This document shows positions 23,200 to 33,930 of a stretch of DNA of 64,000 bases, in pieces. Each line of letters opens with the position of its first letter. The first letter of the stretch is position 1. The position numbers and the translations under genes were made by a program. This stretch comes from Dryococelus australis (lineage: Eukaryota > Arthropoda > Insecta > Phasmatodea > Phasmatidae). The DNA is taken from contig CM057000.1 in NCBI GenBank assembly GCA_029891345.1, positions 123,241,838 to 123,305,837 on the forward strand, given 5' to 3'. The notes beneath the pieces were generated by a model. It was given only the letters and a program-made list of their open reading frames with translations. It was not told the origin of the DNA and searched no databases.

Positions 23200-23681
23200 T
23201 ACATACATACACTCGCAATTAGGTTACCTCCCGGTGGCTAGCTCTCTCAACTCTCCTTCACCCAACCAACTCCTTTTCCTTTACCTTCCTGAATTTACCA
23301 ACCCCTCTCACATATACCAATTCCTCCCTCAACACATTCCACTCCCTCACAGACCTCACAAGCATGGACTGCCTATACCACTCCGTTCTCCTCCACACCC
23401 TCTGATGCTTCTCACTGTTGTTTCCTCTTCCTCTAAACACCCCCTTACTTAGCTTGCAGTGTAGCCCTCCCCATTCTCCATCCTGTACATCCTGACTAAC
23501 CGTTCAACTTTCCTCCTGTCCTTCAATGAGCTCCACCCATTTCTTTCATCATGACTGATGGCCTATAGCTTCCTTCTTCCTCACCATCCTGCCCCTGCCT
23601 TCTCCACCTACCCTTCACCCATCTTGCTGCCTTTCTCTGCACCTTTTCCAGTTCTCCCACCTCCACCTCCACATACGGGTC

Positions 23682-24674
23682 TCATACTGCTGCAGCATAT
23701 TCTAACATTGGCCGTACCATTATGCTATACGCCTTCTCCTTCACCTCACAGCTGACTCCATTCAGCACCCTTCCCAGTATACCCAGAGACCTTCTTCCCT
23801 TTGCAACCACCCTCTCTACCTGTTTTTTCCACCTGAGGTCTCCCTGCAGTACAATCCCTAGATACTTATATTCTGCTGCTTCTTCTATCTCTTGTCCCTC
23901 CCATCTGTACATGTCCCTGCTTATCATCTTTTTCCTTGTGAACCTCACTACCTTAGTTTTTCTTACATTTATCTTCATTTTATTTTTTCTGGTCCACAAC
24001 CGTATCTTATCAATGTCCTCCTGCAAATTTCTGCCCCCCTCTCCCTCCTCAGCATATACAATACAATCATTTGCAAACAATCTGATTTTTCCTCTAATCC
24101 TCAAACCCATGACATTTACCATTATGGTAAATAACAAAGGACCCAGCACGCTTCCCTGTGGTACCTCTGACGTAACCTCCTCTTCCTTCGATATTGCCTC
24201 CCCCACTTTCACCCTCTGCCTTCGCCCCCTTAGAAAGTCCCCTATCCATTCCACTACCCTCCTGTCTGGTATCAGTGCCTCCACTTTCCTCATCAATGTT
24301 CCATGGGGCACTTTATCGAGTGCCTTCTCAAAATCTATGAAGCAGGCATCCACCTGCTTCCCCTCATCAACTACCTGCACCAAATCCTCTAATAACCCAG
24401 CCAGCTGAGTCTCACATGAGTAACCCCTCCTGAAACCATGCTGGGACTCCTCCAACCAATTCCTATTGTTTATTACCCTCACCACATACTGCACCACCAG
24501 TCTCTCCATTACTTTTCCTGTACTTGATGAGAGACTCACCGGTCTGTAGCTGCCAGGCCTCCCCCTATCCTCTCCCTGCTTGTGTATAGGTACCACCATA
24601 GTATCCTTCCAATCTTGTGGTAACTTACCCTCTCCTAAGGACTTTTTAAACAGCAATTCTAAATATTTTGCCAA
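23682..24674 (-). pseudogene. LINE reverse transcriptase (copy 2), 330-residue open frame with mutated active site
   Basis: The longest open frame of the window. It carries the RT motifs in order: SYRPVSLSS (around residue 42), SQHGFRRGYSCETQL (77-91), CFIDFEKALDKVPHG (111-125), VPQGSVLGPLLF (171-182), then residues 200-203 where FADD is expected. There the sequence reads FAND: the first of the two metal-binding Asp residues is Asn (codon at 24069-24071). That change alone should abolish polymerase activity. YKYLGIVLQ and a C-terminal region follow. Upstream the frame is separated from the linker by a frameshift near 24700. Confidence 0.9.
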
Positions 24675-24819
24675 CTCCTTGCCACCAAACTTTAGTCCTT
24701 TGTTTCCTATCCCATCTGGCCCCCTGCCTTACTGCTCTCCAAACCCCTAATTACCTTTTCTATCCCCCACTCCCTCATCTTAAACTCACTATACACACCC
24801 CAAACCCTGTTTGTCCCCC

Positions 24820-26083
24820 TATTCCAACCCTCCTTTGCCTCGAAACACTGACAAGTGCTGTCCTTGCAGCATCTCCAATTTTTCTTGGTCATTTGTCGTA
24901 TGCCTACCATCCCTTCCTGTTAGCAGAGGGATCCCTTCCTCTCCTCCCCTTAACCGCCTAACATACCTAAACAATTTCCCCCCATTCCTTGCCTTTTCCT
25001 TCTTCCACCATGTTCCCCAAAAATACATTCTTTGCCTGTTTGATCTTCCTTTCAAGCTCCCTACCCATTTGTTTCATCATTTCTTTATATCTTATCATCC
25101 CTTCATTTCTCCACTTGGCATGTAATTGTCTGCACTTCCTCTTCATTTTCAAAATCTCCTGTCCATAATATGGCGGATCTCTCCCAGTCCGTAACCTTTT
25201 CATTGGCACAAATTTCTCCAAAATAACCTCCATTAATCTTCTAAACTCCCTCCACAACCCCTCTACACCCTCCTCCATAGACCATTTTTTTAAATCTGTC
25301 TCTCAGGATGATTTCTGCCCCCTTGTCTCCTCACCCATACTGCCACACCAACCTTTCTGCCATTTGCACTTCCCTCATCCTGCCAATCCCAATTTCTACA
25401 ACCGGAATATGATGGTCGCTTATACCATCCAATACTATTGCACCAACTACAGCATTCCTAGGTCTGACCAACACCACATCCAGCATTCGCCCAACACCCT
25501 CCTCATTCCATCTCGTAGGTGTTTCTACTATCTGGACTAATCCTCTGTTGACTAACTATTCTGCCATTCTCTGCATTATGCTACCCATTCCTTCTGCACC
25601 CTCTACCCATTTCACCCCTGGCATATTCAAATCACCTGCTACAACAACTCACTGCCTGTCCCTTAGTTTATCGACCCTCTCCTTGATCATCTCAATTGCC
25701 TGCCATCCCTGTCCTGGTGGTCTATACGCTGCCAGCAATGTAATACACCTATTACTACTACCACTCAATTCAATTTCCATTACCTCGACATCCTCACTAA
25801 CCCATTCTACCACCCCTTTTAGCCCTTCCCTTACACATGCCATTATTCATCCTCCTCTCCCATTCCTGTCTCTTCTGAAGATGGTGAACTTATTCTGCCG
25901 ACATTCAATGTCCAGTACTTCCTCAGTCAACCAATTCTCTACAGCTACCACTATATCCGCCCCATATCCTTCAACCTTTCCCCAGAAGCCCTCCAGCTTG
26001 TATACACTCCTACAGTTCACCACCATTATCTTTATACTAGTACTCTGCTTTACCATCCTATGTTGCTTACCTAATATCTCCAC
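24820..26083 (-). pseudogene. LINE endonuclease and linker (copy 2)
   Basis: Minus frames 25847-26083, 25649-25843, 24967-25278 and 24819-25055 repeat the copy 1 protein: CRSVYKLEGFW, VAVENWLTEEV, FTIFRR, GGVMACVREG, then the basic linker with PPYYG and RQLHAKWRNEG. At least three frameshifts break the protein. Confidence 0.8.
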
Positions 26084-26293
26084 TCCTGTGTCTCATCAAT
26101 GCTATCCTCTCCATTGCTCTCTCTTGAGAGTATTCTTTAAATTGAGGAATGGCCTAAATTATGTATTTTGTTAATACTGGGCAGTTGTCAAAACTAAGAA
26201 TTGTTGATGAATAAATTACATTTCTTATCCCTATATGATTGAACCTGTGTGGGTTCGATAGAGATTTAAATGATGAAGCGCAGACATCTTAAG

Positions 26294-27160
26294 GGCTGGT
26301 TTCACCAACAAAGATTAACTTTTCGGAATATCGTGTTAACTTTATCCCGATGTTGGAATCACAATAGCACGACAGACGTGACGGGAATATAATAATTTTC
26401 CAGCCACTCAAGATTGAGACTTCTGTGACTTCAACGCCGCGAAATCGCTCTCGCGACTACATTTCTGAATAGAAAATATTTCTAATTTATTCACGTCGTG
26501 GGCGCTACATCCTGCTATAGTGAACTGATGAATTGCTGGTGCTGGCCACGTGCTTCCAAATTGATATTTAACATAATTAATTTTCCACTGTATTTACACT
26601 GGCTAAGTTTTCCCGATGTCGAATTTCTGAATGTTTGTTTATTTTTTCGACCCAACATCACCACTTGCAATCTATTTAGGCAGTTATCACGTACAAAATA
26701 ATAGTTAGGGCCTACAAACTTATCATAACGAATTGTCTTGGAATATAATGAGAGTATGTATCTTCTGTTACAAATATATTAATTTTATTTAATCTGCAAA
26801 GTTCCGAATTTCATTGTGCCTGCACAATAACATTGATTTGAGTGGTGTGGTGCACAATAGTCGTGGCACGAATAACTTCCAATCACGCGCAATGTGGTGG
26901 TCAGTTGCTGGTTAAAGTTAAAAGTTCGCCAACTCTGCTGCACCAGCGCTGATGTCACAGCAGGTAAGCCAATCAGAATCCAGAATGGCACTGGACCAGC
27001 ACCGCACCACCACCATCACTGATGTCAAAGCATGTAGACCAATCAGAATTCAGATTGGCACAGACCAGCAATCCACCAGCTCATTGTAGCAGGGCCTTAA
27101 ATCTGTGTAAGAGCTGGTTTTACCAACGAATATTAACTTTTTGGAATATTGAGATAATTT
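26294..27160. repeat. Two related MITE-like termini and a 70-bp tandem duplication
   Basis: GGCTGGTTTCACCAAC at 26294 and AGCTGGTTTTACCAAC at 27112 are both followed by (A/G)A(A/T)ATTAACTTTT.GGAATAT and then TTTATCC.GATG. A related end in reverse lies at about 13260-13305, inside the P-like element. At 26949 and 27019 a 70-bp unit starting CTGATGTCA, with CCAATCAGAAT and ACCAGCA, is duplicated in tandem with moderate divergence. Confidence 0.55.
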
Positions 27161-30100
27161 TATCCAGATGAGAGGTATAGTTTCGATTTTAATCTCGATA
27201 ATGTTGAGCATGTTTCACTATGTTTTACCTCTGTCAAGAATATCTCGTTAAAATTATCTCTATATTCTGACGTAATCATGATTTTCTCTTGGTAAACATT
27301 AGATAATTTGCTTTGAGCTTGTATCGAGAAATTATTTTCAGAAAATATGGCACGTCTTGAAGGTTTTTTGGTCGTAAGGAAACAGCGAAGCAGAAATTTT
27401 TCATCCCAGGTAAAACACATTTTGTTAGTTAGTAACAGAATTTTTCAATATAATTTAAAATAAACAAACTGATTCGGTGACACAACAAACTAAAGCGAAA
27501 CAGTGGCAAACTATTTGTATGAATCATTTCAATTGTACATCTCGTGATCATTACAGGACAGCAGACAACTTGAAGGTGGTGTGGGATGATTAGGGATGTG
27601 CGAACACTGAAATTTTATTGGAGTCGAGCTAGAGCCGAGTATTAAAAAAAGCTTTGATCTTTCGAGTCGAACTCAAGCGAGTTTCTACAATTATTAATAA
27701 AACTGTCAATGTAAAACTACTAGCAGCCTAATTTACTCAAATGAACATGAAACAATTACAGCATTTTCTTATTAATTAAGAGTATTTAACACAGTTTAAT
27801 GAAATACTGAACCATATTATAAAGTGCCCATTAAATTATTCTCATATCAAATTTTAAAATGTAATATTGTACAGTAATAACATGTAAGCTGACTGTCTAA
27901 TAATAAATCTGACGGGAAATTAATTATTCAATTCAAACAGCATTGTAGTTTTGTTCAAATGAACAATATAATACTATTTTTTACTATACATAGGCTTATT
28001 GACTTCTCTTAACAGTATACACAAATAAGGTTACTTGTTTACGTCTACTTCTTTTGGAAATTATATTTTCAAACACATACTCATTTTTCTGTGCTACTTT
28101 AATTCTATATTGGCTGAAGACTTTACGTACACGACACAAAATAAAAATGCGCTATTCGCTTCATGTCTGCACATCGAAGATGTTCCTACACAACACTAAA
28201 TATAATCGCACCATTTCCTACACATCTTCATGCTGAAGATGTTCCTACACGACACATTACACGATTACTTTGAACCGTTTTGCAATGCACACGTTCATTG
28301 CGTACATGTTTTTCATCAAAAGCGACACTGCTAGCACTAGGGTCAATGTGGCGAGCCGTTTTGGGTGGAGTGCTGCTTGCATGCCTCATGTCTTTGACAT
28401 CCGAAAAAAGCAATTGTTTATGTTAAGTTTTCCGTCAATACAAAGACTGTCTGAAAGTATTTTTAATTTTAAAAAGATTAATCTTTTATTTGCATTGAAA
28501 AGTAACGCAGTGAGGGATGCTTATGAAGAATTTGTTGTAATTACAGAAGTTTTTCGCACTTATCGCTAAATCATAACAATTTTAGTGTTTTATAGCGAAT
28601 AGTGCAACTTTTCAGATTTTATAACAATTATTTTGCATTTGCGAAATTTCAGGGATTCTACAAATAGGTAATGCTCACATTTCCTTTCATGTATGCGTAA
28701 AAGGTGGCACAAAGCTGTGTGGTGAATGTTAGAGTGCAGACAAAGCGATAATTCGGTATATGCATCAATAGAAATTTCCCAAACTTTGTCCGCCATCTGG
28801 CCAGTAGTCGTTTATTTTATGATGCATATAAAACGAGGCTTTTTTTTCAGCAGTATTCACAACACCGCAGCGTGGCATGCTGGCGGTTGTTAGTTCCGTT
28901 CTACAATGCATGGATACATAAGAAAATGGACTCGGAAACACAAGCGGAACAAGCCAATGACTGGATGAATTTTAACCATTCTACAATACGAATAAATGTA
29001 CGATCTGGCAACTATGGAATAAAAAATTCTCTCAGCTGTTGTTGATTACTGATAAATACGTAATTACTTCTGCTGATCCATGTGCACTTATTCATTAAAA
29101 CAAAAATGATAATTGCCACGGAAAATCGAAGCACTTCTTGCTGTGCATACCACAATGGCCAAGAAAACTAATATCAACAAACCAAATACTCTAGTCCTAT
29201 TGGCTACACGGATTCACATACACGGAAGAGTTGGGAGATGTCTAGATTTCTTACATGTATCCGTACGTTATCTGCATCTGCATGCTTGTCATTGTAGAAC
29301 TTGCCTTAACAAAAGCTATACTCAATTGAGTAACTGAATGTCGGTGGAGTTGCAGGTGCAGACTGCGGATGCTGTCTGGTATAATTTTGTTCTGTTGTGG
29401 TGCAGTAAGTCTAATTGAGTTTTCATTTGTGAATTTATTTAGATAGCATAAACATTGCATCTAAAATTCAAATGAAATAATATTAGCAAAATTTACAGAA
29501 TAATAATGGAAATTGGTTTTTAAATTTCATACCCAGAGCAAGAACCAAAAATTAAAACTGAAACCTGACAGCAGAAATATTTTATTTTGCTAAATGAAAC
29601 ATCACGATGCAAGATTCATTTCATATTAGTAATTATAAGGCATTTATCTTTAAAACTATTTATGGATTATAATTAATCACCTATCATGCAAAGATGGAAA
29701 TTCAATGTTTACTAAACTTTCCTGATTTTCTGCTGACATACAATGCGGACAAATCCAATGTCTCTTTGACTTAAACGCTGGTGTTGCTCGTGTCGCTCTG
29801 ATTGGCTAATGCTTGTCACATCGTCATATTCTCAGTTTCATATGACTTCAGTTTTTGTTATGACCATATCATATACTAGTTTGGGTTCTGGTTTTTTGTG
29901 GGGTGGGGAACTATATAGTTTATCATATTTCGTGAGACGTGATTATTTTGTGGAGAGAGGCAGTTGGTACTTTGTTTTGATTCAGTGTAAAATTTTGTTT
30001 GTATGGAAATAACAATAAATTTTATTGTAACTCTAAGTTTTAACTTCATTGAAAGAACTGAACGTGATAAATGTGTCGCTGTTTGTACCAATGCAAGAAT

Positions 30101-31430
30101 TACCCAACACATAAAAATTTTGGATTTTTTTAGCCCCATATAAGGAACCACACTAAAAGGGTGTTCATTTAGACCACATACATTTCTAAGTCTCCAACAA
30201 AGTGCAATAAATTTGTCACTGTTAACACAGATCTGCAAAATGTACAATGTCAGCATTTTCAGCAAATTTAACTTCACCCGTAAGGATCTTTAACAATAAA
30301 ATATATTAGGGTTAAAACAAGGTATTTTTTAATGCCAAATACATTTCAAATATTCTAACAACAATTTAAAAAAAAACATTTTTTACAAAATACACAGACT
30401 TACTGTTCACTTCCTAGTTCCTAAACACGTGGAAAGTTTTGGATGATTACTTCACTAAAATCACCGTTACGAAATAATTTATTTGCTGAGTTGGGGTATT
30501 TAATTAACAAAACACTTAAGCTAGCCTATTTTTTATAACCAAAAATCTTAAACTTCATAGCGGAAATACTTGTTGCTCGTGCTTCGCAATGGTCAAGAAA
30601 AATGGCGGACCACAGCACACAGCAAATACTTTTACAAAGCGGCAGACATGTGTCAATAATTCATATCGCTGAGCAGACTGTTCTAAAAAGCCACATATGG
30701 CGAACTACATTTAATGAAATACATAAATACAAAATAAATAACTGTATATATAATAATCTGACACTACCAGCAAGAAATTCTCACATATAGATAAATTATG
30801 TTGAAACAGAGCTCAATGGCATTTCACTAGGGCGAGCTGAGACTTTACACATAACCATAATGTTCACAGGCTCTACCATAATATTTCTAAAGCCCTTGCT
30901 CTACAACTCAGAAAAATTGTATATTATTCTATGAGCATAATTTTGAACATAAATATTATAATTATCATAAAATATCTACATTATAATTTTTAATGCAGAG
31001 TACTGTTACCTTCTATAATTACCACAAAGATCGCCAACATAATACACACATTCCGCAACAACCATCAGTTGCAAATGGGGACTTCTGTTTAGGCTACATC
31101 CTGGGCAGATTGGTCATAATGTTTGTGAAATTTTACTGAAGTTACATGAAACAGAATATTCTTAATACAGCTTAAAATTCCAAGCATGGTAAGGATGTCT
31201 GTATTTTATTTTATATCTCAGCTGGACATGTGGCGTATTATTTAAAAAATAAACATGTTTTACTTTTGTGTTCTTTTGTGCCAAAGATGGCTTTACATGT
31301 ACGCCAGTAAGAGAAAGTGTAAAGAACATATGTTGTCACATGTAAACATATTTTTGTGTTGCCATTTTGCTACGTTAAATCTATGGAACTATGTGGAACG
31401 TCGTCACCTTAATATCGTTGAAGGCTGCTG
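27160..31430. other. AT-rich intergenic DNA; one hAT-like MITE terminus; no gene
   Basis: At 27591 TAGGGATGTGCGAACACTG resembles the outer end of hAT-type MITEs and is followed by a (A/G)TCGAG-rich stretch. Around 28172-28250 the phrase GAAGATGTTCCTACAC occurs twice about 62 bp apart. A 39-codon frame at 28926-29045 has a normal composition but no recognisable motif or splice site. No other feature was seen. Confidence 0.4.
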
Positions 31431-31440
31431 TTTTTTCTCG

Positions 31441-31550
31441 TCTACGATGGTTGGTACATCTTTTGTCGCTCCATCTTGACCTGACGGCGTCTCGACGGTC
31501 GGTACAACCCGTCGCTCCATCATGATCCAATGGTGTCTGCGAGGTAAGAG
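31441..31550. repeat. Diverged tandem duplication, period 46-48 bp
   Basis: GGTACATC.TTTGTCGCTCCATC and GGTACAACCCGTCGCTCCATC begin at 31453 and 31501, each followed by TGA.C..A.GG.GTCT. The minus frame across both units is open (31404-31601), but I recognise no protein. Confidence 0.55.
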
Positions 31551-31601
31551 CTTGCTCATTGCTCCGCCGATCTTAAAGTGTATTCCGTGTTGACCAAACA
31601 C

Positions 31602-32616
31602 TGTGTCTATTATTGAAACACATGCAGCCCAAGGCCTGGTTTGTTGTGGTGCTCTGCTGGTCCGTTACACTATGAACAAAAACTAAAAGATATTATGTTT
31701 AAAGTCTATTCTATTTATTTCAATAAGGTACAAATTTTTACTAAATTATTTTCAAGTGATGATAATCTTGTTTTATGCTCCTTAAATTATTTACTGTTTA
31801 GGTCTACCATTGATTATTTTCAAACTAATTTTTTTGTAAACAAACACTTGAAGGCGCTTATAATACCACCTTTTTACGAGGAAATAAAAATTTTAGTGAT
31901 AACAAATATTTTTGTAAAAAAAAATTAAATGAATAATTTAAAATTGAAAGGAAACTAAATGAACAACTTAGAAAAAAACCCTAAGACTGATGAACAACTG
32001 ATTTAACAACTATCTCACTACTGGTGATCCACTGATGAAAGACTGGTCCAACACTGATGATGATCACTTCTCTGCCTCTGCCCATTTATTATGTACGTGG
32101 GCAGAATGGAGGAATAATAAAAATCAGGGAGCAGATGACATGCCAGCAGACAGGCCACAGTGCCCTGTAAGGCAGCTTTTACACAATGTAAGATATATGC
32201 AAAACTCATGCAAGTTGGCACACTCGTATTAAATCTCTTGCAAGGTAGATCTAGTGTTTATGTGATTTTTATGTATGGAAAGTTAATGTGCAGTGTGGCA
32301 ATCATGTGTGTAGGAAAATTTATGGTACTTAAAAGTAGTAGTTGTTAGAGGTTGGTGCCTTTTTTTTTTTTTAGAACGTACAATAATAATTTACATCTGC
32401 AGTTGGCCATACCCTATCTACTTTCAATTATTGGCCATCCCATTTGGATGTTTGTTTCAGCTGCAGCAGTGTCGGAGTTAAATGTATATTGAATTTTAAT
32501 TCCCTGGGTTCTCAAGTACATTACGGGAAAATGCATTGATTTGTGGCTGTCTCACAGTTCAGGGTTGGCAAAATGCCACCAATTCTCAGTCAATTCAATG
32601 CCACTGTACCTGTAGT
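31602..32616. other. No gene recognised
   Basis: AT-rich sequence with short ORFs on both strands at 32018-32348 that show no motif. Confidence 0.5.
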
Positions 32617-33782
32617 CTATTCACGACTGAAGAGACTTTTCTGAAGCCCTGCTAAATTTCTACTTTTGGTTACTGATTTGTGTATCTTTACGCCACACCT
32701 AAACATAAACGCTGCTATATGACTTCTACTTTTATATCAAATGTGTTGTTTACTGTTACAGCTGTTCCAAGAATTTTGTTACAACTGTAGCGGAATGAAC
32801 AGTAGTATTTAACCTCTTGTTATTGATGTATCTTTGTTAAAAAATGACCTTAGTTGGAATAAATATTAAAACGAAGGAGCAACCAGTCCAATGCAAAAGA
32901 CAGTAAATTCTAACACGCAACTTGTCGCTAATTTGTTTGTACGGAGGAGCTATAAGTTAAAAGATAGTGGTGAACATGCACACAAATAGACCTACCGTAT
33001 ATTTTATTCCACTCATATTTTTTGTATAGGTGTTTAGTTTTTACCACGTTTATTTAATTATTAATTTACAATTTCTGGCTGGGTGTAGTAATTTGTTGGT
33101 ATTTTGGCAAATATTGAGATCCCAAAAAAGTAAGCACGTTACACAATTATTGTGTTTCAAACACCTAGGGCAAAGTTACGTTGTGATAAATACAGATGTG
33201 TAATTAACTTTGTCATAAACACAGTTCAAGGTTAAAACGTGTAAATTTTGCATGTCCAATATTTACAATCACACACACCGGGACAGCATTAACGACCACG
33301 TAGCAGCCACACCCTTTCACACGCAGCGGTTCATACACATGACAGATATTTATTCCTGCCGTGGAAACACTTGATTTACCACAACATCGTAACTTGCCTA
33401 GGTAGGTTTAAAAATCACAACGTGTACAGACTTGTAACTTGAAGTATTTTTGGAACAAGCGAAATTAACACTTCGCTGCACACACAGCAACAAAATGCCA
33501 TGTCATGTAGCCACTCGCCATGTCTGTCAAACTTAGATTTGCAACTCTCCCACCATCACACAAGTTTATTAAAATAAGTATTCAAACATTAAAACCTCTT
33601 TGCAGTTGTAAATTAAAAATTCAGACATGATTATTTTTCTCCAATAAGTATGAAATATGCTAAAATTTTATTAAACATGTATAATTTTCATACAAGTTAT
33701 TGAAAAAAATCAGATTGACATGTTATGCCTGGGGTGTTATTTCAAATGTTAATTTTCAAAAGTCTCTTCCAGTTGTGAATAA
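32617..33782 (-). mobile_element. Copy B of the non-autonomous P-like family, 1.17 kb
   Basis: The left end is CTATTCACGACTG(A)AGAGACTTTT and the right end in reverse complement is TTATTCACAACTGGAAGAGACTTTT, giving a roughly 24-bp imperfect inverted repeat. The flanks are CCTGTAGT (left) and ACTATAGG (right), 5 of 8 equal. The first 100 bp share TTTTCTGAAGCCCTGCTAAA and GTAAACATAAACGCTGC-like words with D (40418) and C (62358, reverse). The interior matches A and C in reverse orientation. It encodes no protein. Confidence 0.7.
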
Positions 33783-33898
33783 ACTATAGGTGTTCACATT
33801 ATCGCCATTTTGGGTTTCATTTCAAATGTTAATTTTCAAAAGTCTCTTCCAGTTGTGAATAAACTATAGGTGTTCACATTATCGCCATTTTGGGTTTC
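33739..33898. repeat. Perfect 80-bp tandem duplication spanning the right end of copy B
   Basis: The unit starting ATTTCAAATGTTAATTTTC at 33739 is repeated exactly at 33819. Each unit contains the element terminus (GTTGTGAATAA), the flanking ACTATAGG and about 30 bp of flank. No difference between the two units was seen, so this duplication is much younger than the element. Confidence 0.9.
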
Positions 33899-33930
33899 AT
33901 TTTTACTAACATTTTGTTTGCAAGAAACAC

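Larger units (their letters stand above)
23200..26123 (-). mobile_element. LINE copy 2 (CR1/L2-like): endonuclease, linker, reverse transcriptase and 3' tail
   Basis: On the minus strand this runs from the start of the endonuclease (26123) through the linker to the reverse transcriptase (24674 to 23682) and a C-terminal region. It ends in a short (CATA)n repeat near 23195-23212, the microsatellite-type tail common for CR1/L2 elements. It lacks ORF1, so it is an ordinary 5'-truncated insertion. It overlaps copy 1 over endonuclease and linker. Confidence 0.85.

Noticed and set aside
23036-23452. 138-codon plus-strand frame starting MAAILASNN
   Set aside because: Two thirds of it is antisense to the LINE 3' end, and it runs through the (CATA)n tail. 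No motif.
23722-24408. 228-codon plus-strand frame
   Set aside because: Antisense shadow of the LINE reverse transcriptase.
28926-29045. 39-codon ORF MDSETQAEQANDWMN
   Set aside because: It is too short, has no splice sites or motif, and its context is plain AT-rich DNA. It could be real but cannot be supported.
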